Below are positions 1 to 7,343 of a stretch of DNA of 51,588 nt, piece after piece (the stretch's first letter is position 1; the number at the start of each line of letters is the position of its first letter). This DNA is from Devosia sp. GTDB lineage: Bacteria; Pseudomonadota; Alphaproteobacteria; Rhizobiales; Devosiaceae. Made by a program: the position numbers and the translations under genes. Where the stretch lies: contig NZ_JAQGJM010000023.1 of NCBI RefSeq assembly GCF_028290625.1, forward strand, positions 1 through 51,588. Reading direction: 5' to 3'. The notes beneath the pieces are model-generated. The model was not told where the DNA came from. It searched no databases and was given only the letters and a program-made list of their open reading frames with translations.

Positions 1-108
1 GCGAGGAGCCCAAGACCCGATCCCATCCCGAACTCGACCGTCAAATTCCTCTGCGCCAATGGTACTAAGTCTCAAGGCTTGGGAGAGTAGGTCGCTGCAA
101 GGTCTGCC
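1..108 (+). rRNA. rrf: 5S ribosomal RNA, 5' end cut off by the window
   Basis: The first ~108 bases match the body of an alphaproteobacterial 5S rRNA: the conserved loop GATCCCATCCCGAACTCG near 19-36, the CAATGGTACTAAGTCTCAAGG segment near 57-77, and the closing GGTCTGCC at 101-108. About 12-15 bases of the 5' end are missing because the window begins inside the gene. The strong terminator about 40 bases downstream and the lack of a following tRNA mark the end of an rRNA operon. Confidence 0.93.
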
Positions 109-146
109 AAAAACGTATGAAGTCTCATAATCAATGTCGAAACACA

Positions 147-178
147 AAACCCCCAGTCAGTAATGACTGGGGGTTTTT
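147..178 (+). terminator. Rho-independent terminator of the rRNA operon
   Basis: A GC-rich stem (ACCCCCAGTCA pairing with TGACTGGGGGT, GTAA-type loop) is followed by a run of five T. It is preceded by A residues, so it can work in both directions. It lies 39 bases after the 5S gene. Confidence 0.92.
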
Positions 179-373
179 GCGTTTTCCGGACGATTCTTGC
201 CAACGCATTCCACCTTGGAACAGGCAAGGGAAAGCGACAGCCTCCTCAGCCGCTGCCGCGCTCCCGGGAAACAACCCGGCCCCCCAGCACACCCGCTCGG
301 CCATCGGACGGAGGCTCTCAAACGGAGCGAAGAGGCCAGCCGCAGGAGCCAGGAGCAGGAGGACGGAGGCCAG

Positions 374-616
374 CGAGCCAAGATCGAGACCTATCGGCCT
401 ATAGTGCTGGCCTTCCTCGGCAAGGCTGCATATGGGGCGATCTCTGGCAAAAAGGATGTGCTCTGGGGGCGGCAGAGTGAACGGTTCGGAGGCGCGGTCG
501 TGTGGGTGCTGCCCAATCCCAGCGGCCTGAACCGTGCCTTCCCGCTGGCTCGGCTGGTCAGCGCCTATCGCGAGCTTCGGGAAGCGCTGGACGCCGGAGA
601 GATGGCGCGCGCTTAG
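374..616 (+). pseudogene. 5'-truncated Mug/TDG-type uracil-DNA glycosylase remnant
   Basis: The reading frame open from 197 encodes, from about 374 on, roughly 80 residues that look like the C-terminal half of a G/T(U) mismatch-specific DNA glycosylase: AKIETYRPIVLAFLGKAAYG, then a GRQ segment, VWVLPNPSGLNRAFPL, and a terminal SAYRELREAL helix. The VLPNPSGLN motif is the family's DNA-intercalation/active-site loop. The N-terminal half with the GxNP active-site motif is absent. Upstream residues are low-complexity and do not resemble the family, and the rRNA terminator lies only ~200 bases before. The frame ends at 616 and overlaps the stop of the facing glycosylase gene by four bases. I read this as a decayed gene broken by a rearrangement at the rRNA operon; a short expressed protein from the ATG at 197 cannot be excluded. 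Confidence 0.6.
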
Positions 617-1269
617 CCGAGAAGTCCTGCGATATCGGCGCGCAGGACCGGCAGGAGTTCGGCTTCGAACCAGGCATTCTGCTTGAGCCAGCCGCTATTG
701 CGCCAGGATGGGTGCGGCAAAGGGATGGTTCGGGGTGGTCCGGGGCGGTGATAGATTTGCCGCCATTCCTGCACGGTGCGCGTCAACCCGCCGGAGGTGT
801 CCGTACGGTCGAGGCGTGAGCGTTGCGCATATTGGCCGACGAGCAGCATCAGCTCAATATTCGGCAAATGGGCAAAGACGGTGTCATGCCATGCCGGCGC
901 GCATTCGCGCCGCGGCGGCAGGTCGCCGCCCTTGGTGTCGTTTCCGGGAAAGCAGAAGCCCATGGGAATAAGCGCGACCTTTTCCGCATCGTAGAAATCG
1001 GCTTCGCCGATGCCGAGCCAGTCCCGCAGGCGATCGCCGGAGGCGTCGGTGAATGGACGGCCTGACGCGTGTACTCGCGCGCCGGGCGCCTGGCCGACAA
1101 TGCAGATCCGTGCCTGGGGCGACGCCTGAATCACCGGGCGCGGCTCGTGCGGCAGTGGCTGGCCGAAGCGGGGCGTGTCGCGGCAGATGCGGCAGGCGCG
1201 GATGCTCGTCAGCAAGGCGGCGAATTCGGCGTCCGGTCCGGACAGGGGATTATGAACCGGATCGCTCAT
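613..1269 (-). CDS. Uracil-DNA glycosylase superfamily protein
   Basis: A 218-residue protein of the uracil-DNA glycosylase superfamily, which removes uracil from DNA in the first step of base excision repair. Visible marks are an N-terminal CRIC cysteine pair (around residue 28), the active-site-like segment ICIVGQAPGARVHASGRPF (around 50-70, comparable to the GEAPG motif of family 4/5 enzymes), and the C-terminal PLPHPSWRN loop, which fits the H-P-S motif. Only one CxxC-like pair is obvious, so a family-4 iron-sulfur cluster is uncertain. The ATG at 1269 was chosen because homology starts just after it and GGAAA lies upstream; longer in-frame starts up to 1395 look non-coding. It faces the mug remnant, so two glycosylase genes once lay tail to tail. 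Confidence 0.85.
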   Translation of the reverse strand: MSDPVHNPLSGPDAEFAALLTSIRACRICRDTPRFGQPLPHEPRPVIQASPQARICIVGQAPGARVHASGRPFTDASGDRLRDWLGIGEADFYDAEKVALIPMGFCFPGNDTKGGDLPPRRECAPAWHDTVFAHLPNIELMLLVGQYAQRSRLDRTDTSGGLTRTVQEWRQIYHRPGPPRTIPLPHPSWRNSGWLKQNAWFEAELLPVLRADIAGLLG

Positions 1270-1458
1270 AGACGGGTTTCCATGCGGCTCGCGCGGCGGG
1301 TGCTGGTTGCCGCTTTCAGTGCCGTAAGCCTTTTGCGCATCGTTGCCAATGTTTGACCAGGCATAAAGCGAGAGGCACTGCCGGCGATCTCTCAAATGGC
1401 GGGAAGCTGTGCGAGAGGATAAAATCCCGATAGTGCCGAATCCTACCGGAGAGTCTCA

Positions 1459-2280
1459 ATGAGCCGTACGACCGAAGAGAAGCGGGCAGCGTTCCGGGCG
1501 TTGCATCGCGAGGGATGCTTTGTGCTGCCGAATCCGTGGGATGTGGGTAGTGCGCGCATGCTGCAGCATCTGGGGTTCAGCGCGCTGGCGTCGACCAGTA
1601 GCGGTTATGCCTGGACGATGGGGCGGCCGGATTACGCGACAACGCGGGACGATGTGCTTGCGCATTTACAGGCGATGAGCGCGGCGGTCGATCTACCGGT
1701 CAATGCTGACTTCGAGGCGGGTTTTTCGAACACTATCGAAGGCGTGGCCGACAATGTGCGGCTGGTCATCGCGACCGGGATCGCGGGATTATCGATCGAG
1801 GATCGGGATGTGGACAATGGCGGGCTTTATGACATGACGACGGCGCTTGAACGGCTCAAGGCCGCGCGGTTGGCGATCGACCAGTCGGGCAAGGATGTGC
1901 TTTTGGTCGCTCGTACGGAAGGCTTGCTGATCAACTCGGAGGCGTTGACGCCGGCCATCGACAAGCTGGTGGCGTTCGCCGATGCGGGTGCCGATTGTCT
2001 TTATGCGCCCGGCGTCGCCAGCAAGGAGGCCATCGTCACCATGGTGCGGGCCGTGGCGCCCAAGCCTCTCAATGTACTGGTCTGGGACCCAGCCTGGACC
2101 GTGGCCGAGATGGGCGATCTTGGCGTGCGGCGCCTGAGCGTCGGTGGCTCGCTGGCGTCGGTCGGCTGGGCGGCGACCATTGCGGCGGCCACGGCTATCA
2201 AGGGCGGATCGTTCGGGCCGCTGGGCCAGAGCGCGTCCGGACTCAATGGCATTTTCGAGAAATTTGTCGAAACGCGCTGA
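1459..2280 (+). CDS. Isocitrate lyase/PEP mutase family protein
   Basis: A 273-residue TIM-barrel protein of the isocitrate lyase/phosphoenolpyruvate phosphonomutase superfamily, which make or break C-C or C-P bonds next to a carboxylate using Mg2+. Family marks are LPNPWDVGSARML near residue 22, the substrate-loop region STSSGYAWTMGRPD near 45, the metal-site segment LPVNADFEAGF near 78-88, SIEDRD near 113, and LLVARTEG near 147-154. The usual lyase-loop Cys signature (KKCGH) is missing, as in the oxaloacetate-decarboxylase and 2-methylisocitrate-lyase-like branches, so the exact substrate is unknown. GGAGAG lies just before the ATG. It is monocistronic and converges with the RpiR regulator 12 bases downstream. 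Confidence 0.88.
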   Translation: MSRTTEEKRAAFRALHREGCFVLPNPWDVGSARMLQHLGFSALASTSSGYAWTMGRPDYATTRDDVLAHLQAMSAAVDLPVNADFEAGFSNTIEGVADNVRLVIATGIAGLSIEDRDVDNGGLYDMTTALERLKAARLAIDQSGKDVLLVARTEGLLINSEALTPAIDKLVAFADAGADCLYAPGVASKEAIVTMVRAVAPKPLNVLVWDPAWTVAEMGDLGVRRLSVGGSLASVGWAATIAAATAIKGGSFGPLGQSASGLNGIFEKFVETR

Positions 2281-2292
2281 GAGGGGACAGGC

Positions 2293-3225
2293 TCACCCCT
2301 TCAGTGGCGACCAATCCGGATCGGTGCTCATCATCCAAGGATAGGAGAAAGCTGCGAAGCTCTCCACCACCTCCACCGCATTGGGTACACGACTGGCAAC
2401 TGCTGCCACCAGCGCCTCGATTAACGCCAGGATCGCGGTGTCCGACGGTGGATTGTATTCGTGGTAGGCCTCGACAAACAGAGTCAGGTCTCCGGCCGCC
2501 GCCAGCGGCGAATTGAGGTGATCGGTGATGGCCAGCACCGGAATGCCGTGGCGCTTGGCGTGGCGGGTGACCACCACGGTGTCGCGCATATAGAGCGAGA
2601 AGGCGATGGCGATCACCAGGTCGTCGGGGCCGAATTTGAACAATTGCCGGGCGGCGCCGACCGTGCCTCCGCCATTTTCGATGGTGCGCGCGTTGCCCCC
2701 CGTCAGCTCGATCCCCACGGCCAGGATATTGGCGAGGCTGGCGGCATTCTCGAAGCCGACGATGAAGATGCGCTTGGCCTTGACGATCATCTCCACCGCC
2801 CGCTCGGTCTTGTCGGGGGTCAGCTTGGCGATGGTGGCTTCGATATTGGCAATGTCCTCGCGCAGCGAGGCGATCATCACGTCCTGGGTACTCGCGCCTT
2901 CGGCCAGCTTCTGCTTGAGCCTTTCAACCGGCGCGAACAGCTTCTCAAATCCGCGGATCAGCTCGTTGCGGAAATCCGCATAACCGGCAAAGCCGATGGT
3001 GGTGGCGAAGCGATTGGCAGTGGCCACCGAAACCCCCACCGTTTCCACCGCCTCATGGATGCTCATTCGCGCCAGTTGCAGGGGCTCGGCCAGCACGAAA
3101 TCGGCGAACTGCCGCAACGCCGCCGACAGCTTGGGATAGTGCGTCGCGATCCGTTCGGCCACTAGAGTTTGTGCGGGGAGCCCATTTTTTAGGCGGCTAT
3201 AATTTTTTGCCAAAATCATCCTCAT
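2293..3225 (-). CDS. MurR/RpiR family transcriptional regulator
   Basis: A 310-residue regulator with the two-domain RpiR layout. An N-terminal helix-turn-helix (about residues 25-100, with SIHEAVETVGVSVATANRFA as the recognition region) is followed by a SIS sugar-phosphate-binding domain (about 130-290; IFIVGFENAASLANIL and the later VIAIAFSLYMRDTV stretch). SIS domains bind phosphorylated sugars or, in some members, nucleoside-derived ligands. The gene is divergent from the NMT1-type transporter operon, and the 123-base gap holds an 8-bp inverted repeat, so it most likely controls that operon and itself. A second ATG two codons in (3219) is an alternative start. Confidence 0.9.
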   Translation of the reverse strand: MRMILAKNYSRLKNGLPAQTLVAERIATHYPKLSAALRQFADFVLAEPLQLARMSIHEAVETVGVSVATANRFATTIGFAGYADFRNELIRGFEKLFAPVERLKQKLAEGASTQDVMIASLREDIANIEATIAKLTPDKTERAVEMIVKAKRIFIVGFENAASLANILAVGIELTGGNARTIENGGGTVGAARQLFKFGPDDLVIAIAFSLYMRDTVVVTRHAKRHGIPVLAITDHLNSPLAAAGDLTLFVEAYHEYNPPSDTAILALIEALVAAVASRVPNAVEVVESFAAFSYPWMMSTDPDWSPLKG

Positions 3226-3240
3226 TGCCGATTGAATGTA

Positions 3241-3271
3241 TTGTTACATCTGATAACGTTGCTTGTAACAA
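3241..3271. promoter_or_regulatory. Candidate RpiR operator (inverted repeat)
   Basis: TTGTTACA (3241-3248) and TGTAACAA (3264-3271) form a perfect 8-bp inverted repeat with a 15-base spacer, between the divergent RpiR gene and the binding-protein gene. Half-site spacing is about 23 bp, roughly two helical turns. Assignment to this regulator rests on position only. Confidence 0.5.
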
Positions 3272-3348
3272 AAATAACATATCCAGGGAAACGGCGCCGG
3301 CACCCACGGCGAATGTCCCGATTTCGTAGGCAAGGAGCGTACCCGCAA

Positions 3349-4383
3349 ATGACGAAGCTGCCATCCTTTTCCCTCACTCGCCGGGACATGCTGATCAGCA
3401 TAGCCGGTGCCGGCCTAGCCATGAGCATTCCTGGCTGGGCTGTTGGTCAGACGCTGACGCCGGTCACCACCGCACTGGGCTGGATCCCTAATGCCGAATA
3501 TGCCGGCCTGTGGATCGCCATCGAAAACGGCTATTTCGCCGAAGAAGGCATCGATATCCACTACACTCCGGGCGGTCCGAACGCTCCGGGCGTGCTGGTG
3601 TCGCTCTCGGCCGGCGATGCGCAATTTGCCGGCGGCGACTGGATTCCGTTCCTTGAGGCGGTAAACAAGGGCAATGACTTCGTCGTGCTCGGCTCCGCCT
3701 TCCCGATCAGCCCGGCCGCGTTGATCTCGCTGGCCCAGCATCCGGTCAAGGAGCCCAAGGACTTGGTTGGCATCCGCATTCTCAACCAGATGCCGGCCGA
3801 CAAGAATACCGTGGACTTCATCCTCAACAAGGCCGGCCTGCCGCTTGACTATACGCTGGTGCCGACGGGCTTCTCGCCCGAGCCGCTGGTCGCGGGCGAT
3901 GGCGACGCCTATTTCGCCTTCGCCACCAACCAGCCGATCACGCTGGAGAATATGGGCCTCAAGCGCGATACGGATTTCTTCGTCACGTTGATGGCGGACT
4001 TGGGCTATGCCACCCCGGCGGGCATCATCATCGCCGACAAGAAATACGTCGCCGAGAACCGCCCGCTGGTCGTGGGTTATCTCAAGGCCCTGGTGCGTGG
4101 CTGGATCGAGAACGGCAAGGACCCCAAGGTCGCCGCCCAGTTGATCGTCGACAAATACGGCGCCGATTTCGGCCTCGAACTGGCCCAGCAGATCCGACAG
4201 AACGAACTCGGACAGCCGCTGATTCAGGCTGCGGGCGCACCCGGTCCGTTCTGGTTCGACACCGCCGTGGTGCAGACCACCATCGCCGAAATTGCCAAGT
4301 CGGCCGGCATCACCACCATGCCGCCAACCGAGCAGATCGTCGATCTGGGGCCGCTTGAGGAAGCGCTCGCCGCGATCAAATAA
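3349..4383 (+). CDS. ABC transporter substrate-binding protein, NMT1/THI5-like
   Basis: A 344-residue periplasmic binding protein of the NMT1/THI5/SsuA type. The N-terminus carries a twin-arginine-like signal (SLTRRDMLISIAGAGLAMSI, cleavage near WAVGQ), suggesting Tat export of a folded protein. The mature part begins with the family hallmark LGWIPNAEYAGLWIAIENGY, followed by FAEEGIDIHY and PGGPNAPGVL. Relatives bind HMP/formylaminopyrimidine, sulfonates, nitrate, riboflavin or other ring compounds. No TPP riboswitch precedes it, unlike typical HMP importers, and the neighbours (RpiR, nucleoside deoxyribosyltransferase) point to another substrate, possibly a nucleobase or nucleoside. The ATG at 3349 has AAGGAG 12 bases upstream; earlier in-frame codons lack coding character. 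Confidence 0.9.
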   Translation: MTKLPSFSLTRRDMLISIAGAGLAMSIPGWAVGQTLTPVTTALGWIPNAEYAGLWIAIENGYFAEEGIDIHYTPGGPNAPGVLVSLSAGDAQFAGGDWIPFLEAVNKGNDFVVLGSAFPISPAALISLAQHPVKEPKDLVGIRILNQMPADKNTVDFILNKAGLPLDYTLVPTGFSPEPLVAGDGDAYFAFATNQPITLENMGLKRDTDFFVTLMADLGYATPAGIIIADKKYVAENRPLVVGYLKALVRGWIENGKDPKVAAQLIVDKYGADFGLELAQQIRQNELGQPLIQAAGAPGPFWFDTAVVQTTIAEIAKSAGITTMPPTEQIVDLGPLEEALAAIK

Positions 4384-4392
4384 AGGGGGTTT

Positions 4393-4427
4393 TGAAGGGG
4401 ACTAGTCCCCTTCACCCCACCCTTTTT
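4393..4427 (+). terminator. Intercistronic palindrome with T-run (attenuator or mRNA-stabilising hairpin)
   Basis: A perfect 22-bp palindrome (4393-4414, centred on ACTAGT) lies between the binding-protein and ATPase genes, followed by a C-rich stretch and TTTTT at 4423-4427. Such hairpins after binding-protein genes usually cut read-through or protect the upstream mRNA, so that the binding protein is made in excess over the membrane parts. Confidence 0.55.
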
Positions 4428-4448
4428 CTGCATGTAACTGGAATGCTT

Positions 4449-5225
4449 ATGACGGTCCCAGCCATTCGGCTCGAGCATGTCGGCAAAAGCTTTGCGCTGG
4501 ATGGCGGCAAGCAATTTACCGCCCTGTCGGATATCGATCTTTCCATCGGCAAGGGGGAGTTTGTCGCCCTGCTCGGCCCATCCGGGTGCGGCAAGAGCAC
4601 AATCCTGCGGCTGGTTGCGGCGCTGGAAGCGCCCAGCAGCGGTCGCGTCAGCATCGAAGGCGCCGATCCGCAAGCGCTGAGCCGTTCGCACCGGCTGGGC
4701 GTCGCCTTCCAGGATCATGCGCTGCTGCCCTGGCTTGATGTCCGTGCCAATGTGGCGCTGCCGTTCCAGGTCGCCGGCAAGAAAGTCGATACGGCGCGGG
4801 TCGAGGAGTTGATCCGGCTGGTTGGTCTTTCGGGCTTCGAAAAGGCTCGCCCGCGCCAGCTCTCGGGCGGCATGCGCCAACGCGCTTCGATTGCCCGCGC
4901 TTTGGCGCTGCAACCCGAAGTTTTGCTGCTCGACGAACCATTCGGCGCGCTCGATGCGGTGACGCGGCGGCAGATGAACGTGGAGCTGCAGCGCATCTGG
5001 AGCGCGCAGCGGATCACGACACTGCTGGTCACCCATTCGGTGGACGAGGCGCTGTTCCTTGCGGATCGCGTCATCGTCATGAGTGGCCGCCCGGGGCGCA
5101 TCATCCGCGATATTACCGTGCCGTTCGAGCGGCCGCGCAAGCCTTCGGTGATGCGCGACCCAGCGTTCCACCAACTGGTGGACGAGCTCACCCTGGCGCT
5201 GGAACCGGAGGGCGAGGCGGAATGA
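4449..5225 (+). CDS. ABC transporter ATP-binding protein (NitT/TauT/SsuB class)
   Basis: A 258-residue ATPase that powers the importer. Walker A GPSGCGKST (near residue 45), Q-loop AFQDHALLPWLDVRANV (near 88), signature LSGGMRQRASIARAL (near 138-152), Walker B VLLLDEPFGALD (near 160) and the switch histidine LLVTHSVDEAL (near 193) are all present. The AFQDxxLLPW form of the Q-loop is typical of the nitrate/taurine/aliphatic sulfonate/HMP ATPases, matching the NMT1-type binding protein. I chose the ATG at 4449; an ATG at 4443 and one further upstream in the palindrome (4392) are also in frame. The stop overlaps the next start by four bases (ATGA). Confidence 0.92.
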   Translation: MTVPAIRLEHVGKSFALDGGKQFTALSDIDLSIGKGEFVALLGPSGCGKSTILRLVAALEAPSSGRVSIEGADPQALSRSHRLGVAFQDHALLPWLDVRANVALPFQVAGKKVDTARVEELIRLVGLSGFEKARPRQLSGGMRQRASIARALALQPEVLLLDEPFGALDAVTRRQMNVELQRIWSAQRITTLLVTHSVDEALFLADRVIVMSGRPGRIIRDITVPFERPRKPSVMRDPAFHQLVDELTLALEPEGEAE

Positions 5226-5980
5226 CGGCGCGATCCGACGGGTTGCAGCGCTTCATGCTCGGGCTGGTCGGGATCGGTCTGTTCCTTGGCATGTGGCAGG
5301 TTATCGGCGTCTATCGGCTGGCCGGGCTCACCTGGCCGCCCCTGACCGACGTTCTGGCCTTCATCACCGATCCGTCCAAGCAGACGCTGTTCGGCCGCGC
5401 CATCACGGCCAGCTTCAGCGCCGTCATCACCGGCTATGGGCTTGGCGTCGTCGCGGGCATTGCGCTAGCCATGCTCGGCCGTGTGGTCGCCGTCCTCAAG
5501 CCGGGTCTCGATCGGCTGATCGCCGTGATCCACGCCATTCCACTGGTCGCCCTGGCGCCGCTGTTCATGGTCGCCGCCAATCGTGACGCCACGCCGCCCT
5601 CGATTGCGGCGCTCGGCGTGTTCTACATGATCTATGTGGCCACCACGTCCGGCCTCAACGCGGCGTCGGCGACGCATCGTGATGTCTTCACCGCGCTCGG
5701 CGCCAGCCCCGTCACCCGCTTTATGCGGCTGGAATTGCCCGCGGCACTGCCGGCAATTGTCTCGGGCATGAAGCTGGCCATTCCTGTCGCCTTCATCGGC
5801 GCCATCGTTGGCGAATGGTTTGGCGCCTCGCGCGGGCTGGGTCTGCTGATGGTTTCGGCGATGCAGAATTTCCAGATTCCGCTGCTGTGGAGTGCGGTGC
5901 TGATCGTCACCGCTTCTTCACTCGCGCTGTTCGGCCTGATGAGTCTGGTCGAACGCCTCACCTATGGACGCTACCAATGA
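5222..5980 (+). CDS. ABC transporter permease 1 (BPD_transp_1 family)
   Basis: A 252-residue inner-membrane permease with about six transmembrane segments, the first at roughly residues 10-30. The cytoplasmic EAA-type loop is ATHRDVFTALGASPVTRFMRLELPAALP (near 145-172), which docks on the ATPase. It ends in a typical GLMSLVERLTYGRYQ tail of the SsuC/TauC class. Overlapping ATGA junctions on both sides (5222-5225 and 5977-5980) show tight translational coupling with the ATPase and the second permease. Confidence 0.9.
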   Translation: MTARSDGLQRFMLGLVGIGLFLGMWQVIGVYRLAGLTWPPLTDVLAFITDPSKQTLFGRAITASFSAVITGYGLGVVAGIALAMLGRVVAVLKPGLDRLIAVIHAIPLVALAPLFMVAANRDATPPSIAALGVFYMIYVATTSGLNAASATHRDVFTALGASPVTRFMRLELPAALPAIVSGMKLAIPVAFIGAIVGEWFGASRGLGLLMVSAMQNFQIPLLWSAVLIVTASSLALFGLMSLVERLTYGRYQ

Positions 5981-6735
5981 GCGGCGTGATCAAAGGCCTT
6001 GGCACCTTCCTGTCCAATTATTGGGGCGTCATCGCCATCCTCGTGCTGTGGGAGGCCTGGGTCAATATTTCGGGGCTGAACGCCATCGTGCTGCCCAGCC
6101 CGGTCAGCGTTTTCCTCGATCTTGCCTCGGCGCCCGGCCTCTACGCGACCAACGCCGCGCAGACCTTTATCGTGGCGCTGCTTGGGCTGATCCTCGGCCT
6201 CGCCGGCGGCATTCTCCTGGCGCTGGTGGCTTGGGCGTCGCGCCTGCTCAACGGGCTCTTGACCCCGCTCGGGCTGATCTTTTCCTGCGTGCCCGTGGTG
6301 GCGCTGATTCCGATCATCGCTCGCCTCTTGGGCTACGACATGCGCACGGAGATCGCCATTGTGGCTATCGCAGCATTCTTCCCAACGTTCGTCTTTGTCG
6401 GGGCAGGGCTGCGGGCCTTGCCCCCGGGCAGCGACGATCTGTTCAAGGTGTTCGGCGCCAGCCGCATCCAGCGCTTCCTGCGGCTGGTGCTGCCTGCCGC
6501 CGTGCCCAATCTGATGATCGCACTGCGCCTCACCGCGCCCGAAGCGATCCTTGCGGCTATTCTCGCCGAATTGCTGATGGGCACATCGGGGCTGGGCTTC
6601 ATGTTCCGCGAGGCGTCCGGACGCTTCGCCATGGAGCGCGCCTTCGGCACCTCGATTATCGCTACCATCACCGCCGTGATCTGCTTCGGGCTGGTCATGG
6701 CCGCCGAGCGGCGCGTCGCAGCGCGCTGGCAATAA
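5977..6735 (+). CDS. ABC transporter permease 2 (BPD_transp_1 family)
   Basis: A second 252-residue permease with about six transmembrane helices and an EAA loop DDLFKVFGASRIQRFLRLVLPAAVPNL (near 150-176). The two permeases are diverged paralogues and would form a heterodimer, whereas many NMT1/SsuC-type importers use one permease as a homodimer. It starts inside the stop of permease 1. The 26-base gap to the next gene contains CAGGAG, so the RarA-C-like gene has its own ribosome binding site but is almost certainly on the same mRNA. Confidence 0.9.
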   Translation: MSGVIKGLGTFLSNYWGVIAILVLWEAWVNISGLNAIVLPSPVSVFLDLASAPGLYATNAAQTFIVALLGLILGLAGGILLALVAWASRLLNGLLTPLGLIFSCVPVVALIPIIARLLGYDMRTEIAIVAIAAFFPTFVFVGAGLRALPPGSDDLFKVFGASRIQRFLRLVLPAAVPNLMIALRLTAPEAILAAILAELLMGTSGLGFMFREASGRFAMERAFGTSIIATITAVICFGLVMAAERRVAARWQ

Positions 6736-6761
6736 CCTCTTTTATCTCAGGAGCCATTCTC

Positions 6762-7343
6762 ATGGTCAAAGTGCAGCAACCCCCCGATCCCTGGCAGCGG
6801 ACCACCACCGAAAACGGCTTCGCCGCCGACGAGGTGATTTCCGCGCTGCAAAAGTGCACGCGCCGCGGCATGACCGAAAACGTGCTGCTGCTCGGCTGGG
6901 AGATGTTCATCACCAGCCCCGAAATGGAAGAAATGCTGTGGTCGCGCCTTTGCGTTATCGCGGTTGAGGATATCGGCTTCGGCAATCTCGACGCCCCGCT
7001 GCTGGTGGAAACACTCTACCAGCAGCACAAGCGCTATCCGCGCCCGACCGGCGACCGCTTCCTCTTCGCCGTCCACGCTATTCGCGTGCTGACGACCTCC
7101 AAAAAGGATCGCACCAGCGACGACATGACCAATTGGGCCAAGCGCGTGGTGGAGCTGGGCGAGCGCGCGGCGGAAATCCCCGATGTGGCGCTCGACATGC
7201 ACACCCGCCGGGGCCAGGAAATGGGCCGCGACTATTACTTCTTCATGTCGGAAGCCTCCAAGGTGATCCCCGAGATCAACGACAAGGATCATAAATACCG
7301 AGACTGGATCATGGCGGCTTTGGCCGACGGGAAGCTGGTATGA
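6762..7343 (+). CDS. Stand-alone RarA/MgsA C-terminal-domain-like protein
   Basis: A 193-residue soluble protein resembling only the C-terminal half of the AAA+ recombination factor RarA/MgsA/WRNIP1. EVISALQKCTRRGMTENVLL (residues ~23-42) matches the SALHKSVRGSD-type helix, LWSRLCVIAVEDIGFGN (~60-76) matches the RR..ASEDIG segment, and a helix ending VHAIRVLTTSKKDR (~105-118) matches the APKSN region. The tail DMHTRRGQEMGRDYYFF (~147-163) also fits the family. There is no Walker A or B, so no ATPase domain. In RarA this part forms the tetramer and contacts DNA or partners. Here it sits inside a transporter/salvage operon and overlaps the deoxyribosyltransferase gene by four bases. I do not know its function; a partner or scaffold of the transferase is a guess. 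Confidence 0.72.
   Translation: MVKVQQPPDPWQRTTTENGFAADEVISALQKCTRRGMTENVLLLGWEMFITSPEMEEMLWSRLCVIAVEDIGFGNLDAPLLVETLYQQHKRYPRPTGDRFLFAVHAIRVLTTSKKDRTSDDMTNWAKRVVELGERAAEIPDVALDMHTRRGQEMGRDYYFFMSEASKVIPEINDKDHKYRDWIMAALADGKLV

Noticed and set aside
117..404. Small open frames just after the 5S gene
   Set aside because: They run through the rRNA terminator and lack ribosome binding sites or homology.
3349..5980. thiXYZ-type HMP/thiamine-precursor transporter identity
   Set aside because: No TPP riboswitch upstream, and the regulator and downstream enzymes do not fit thiamine synthesis; the thiamine importer of this window is thiBPQ.
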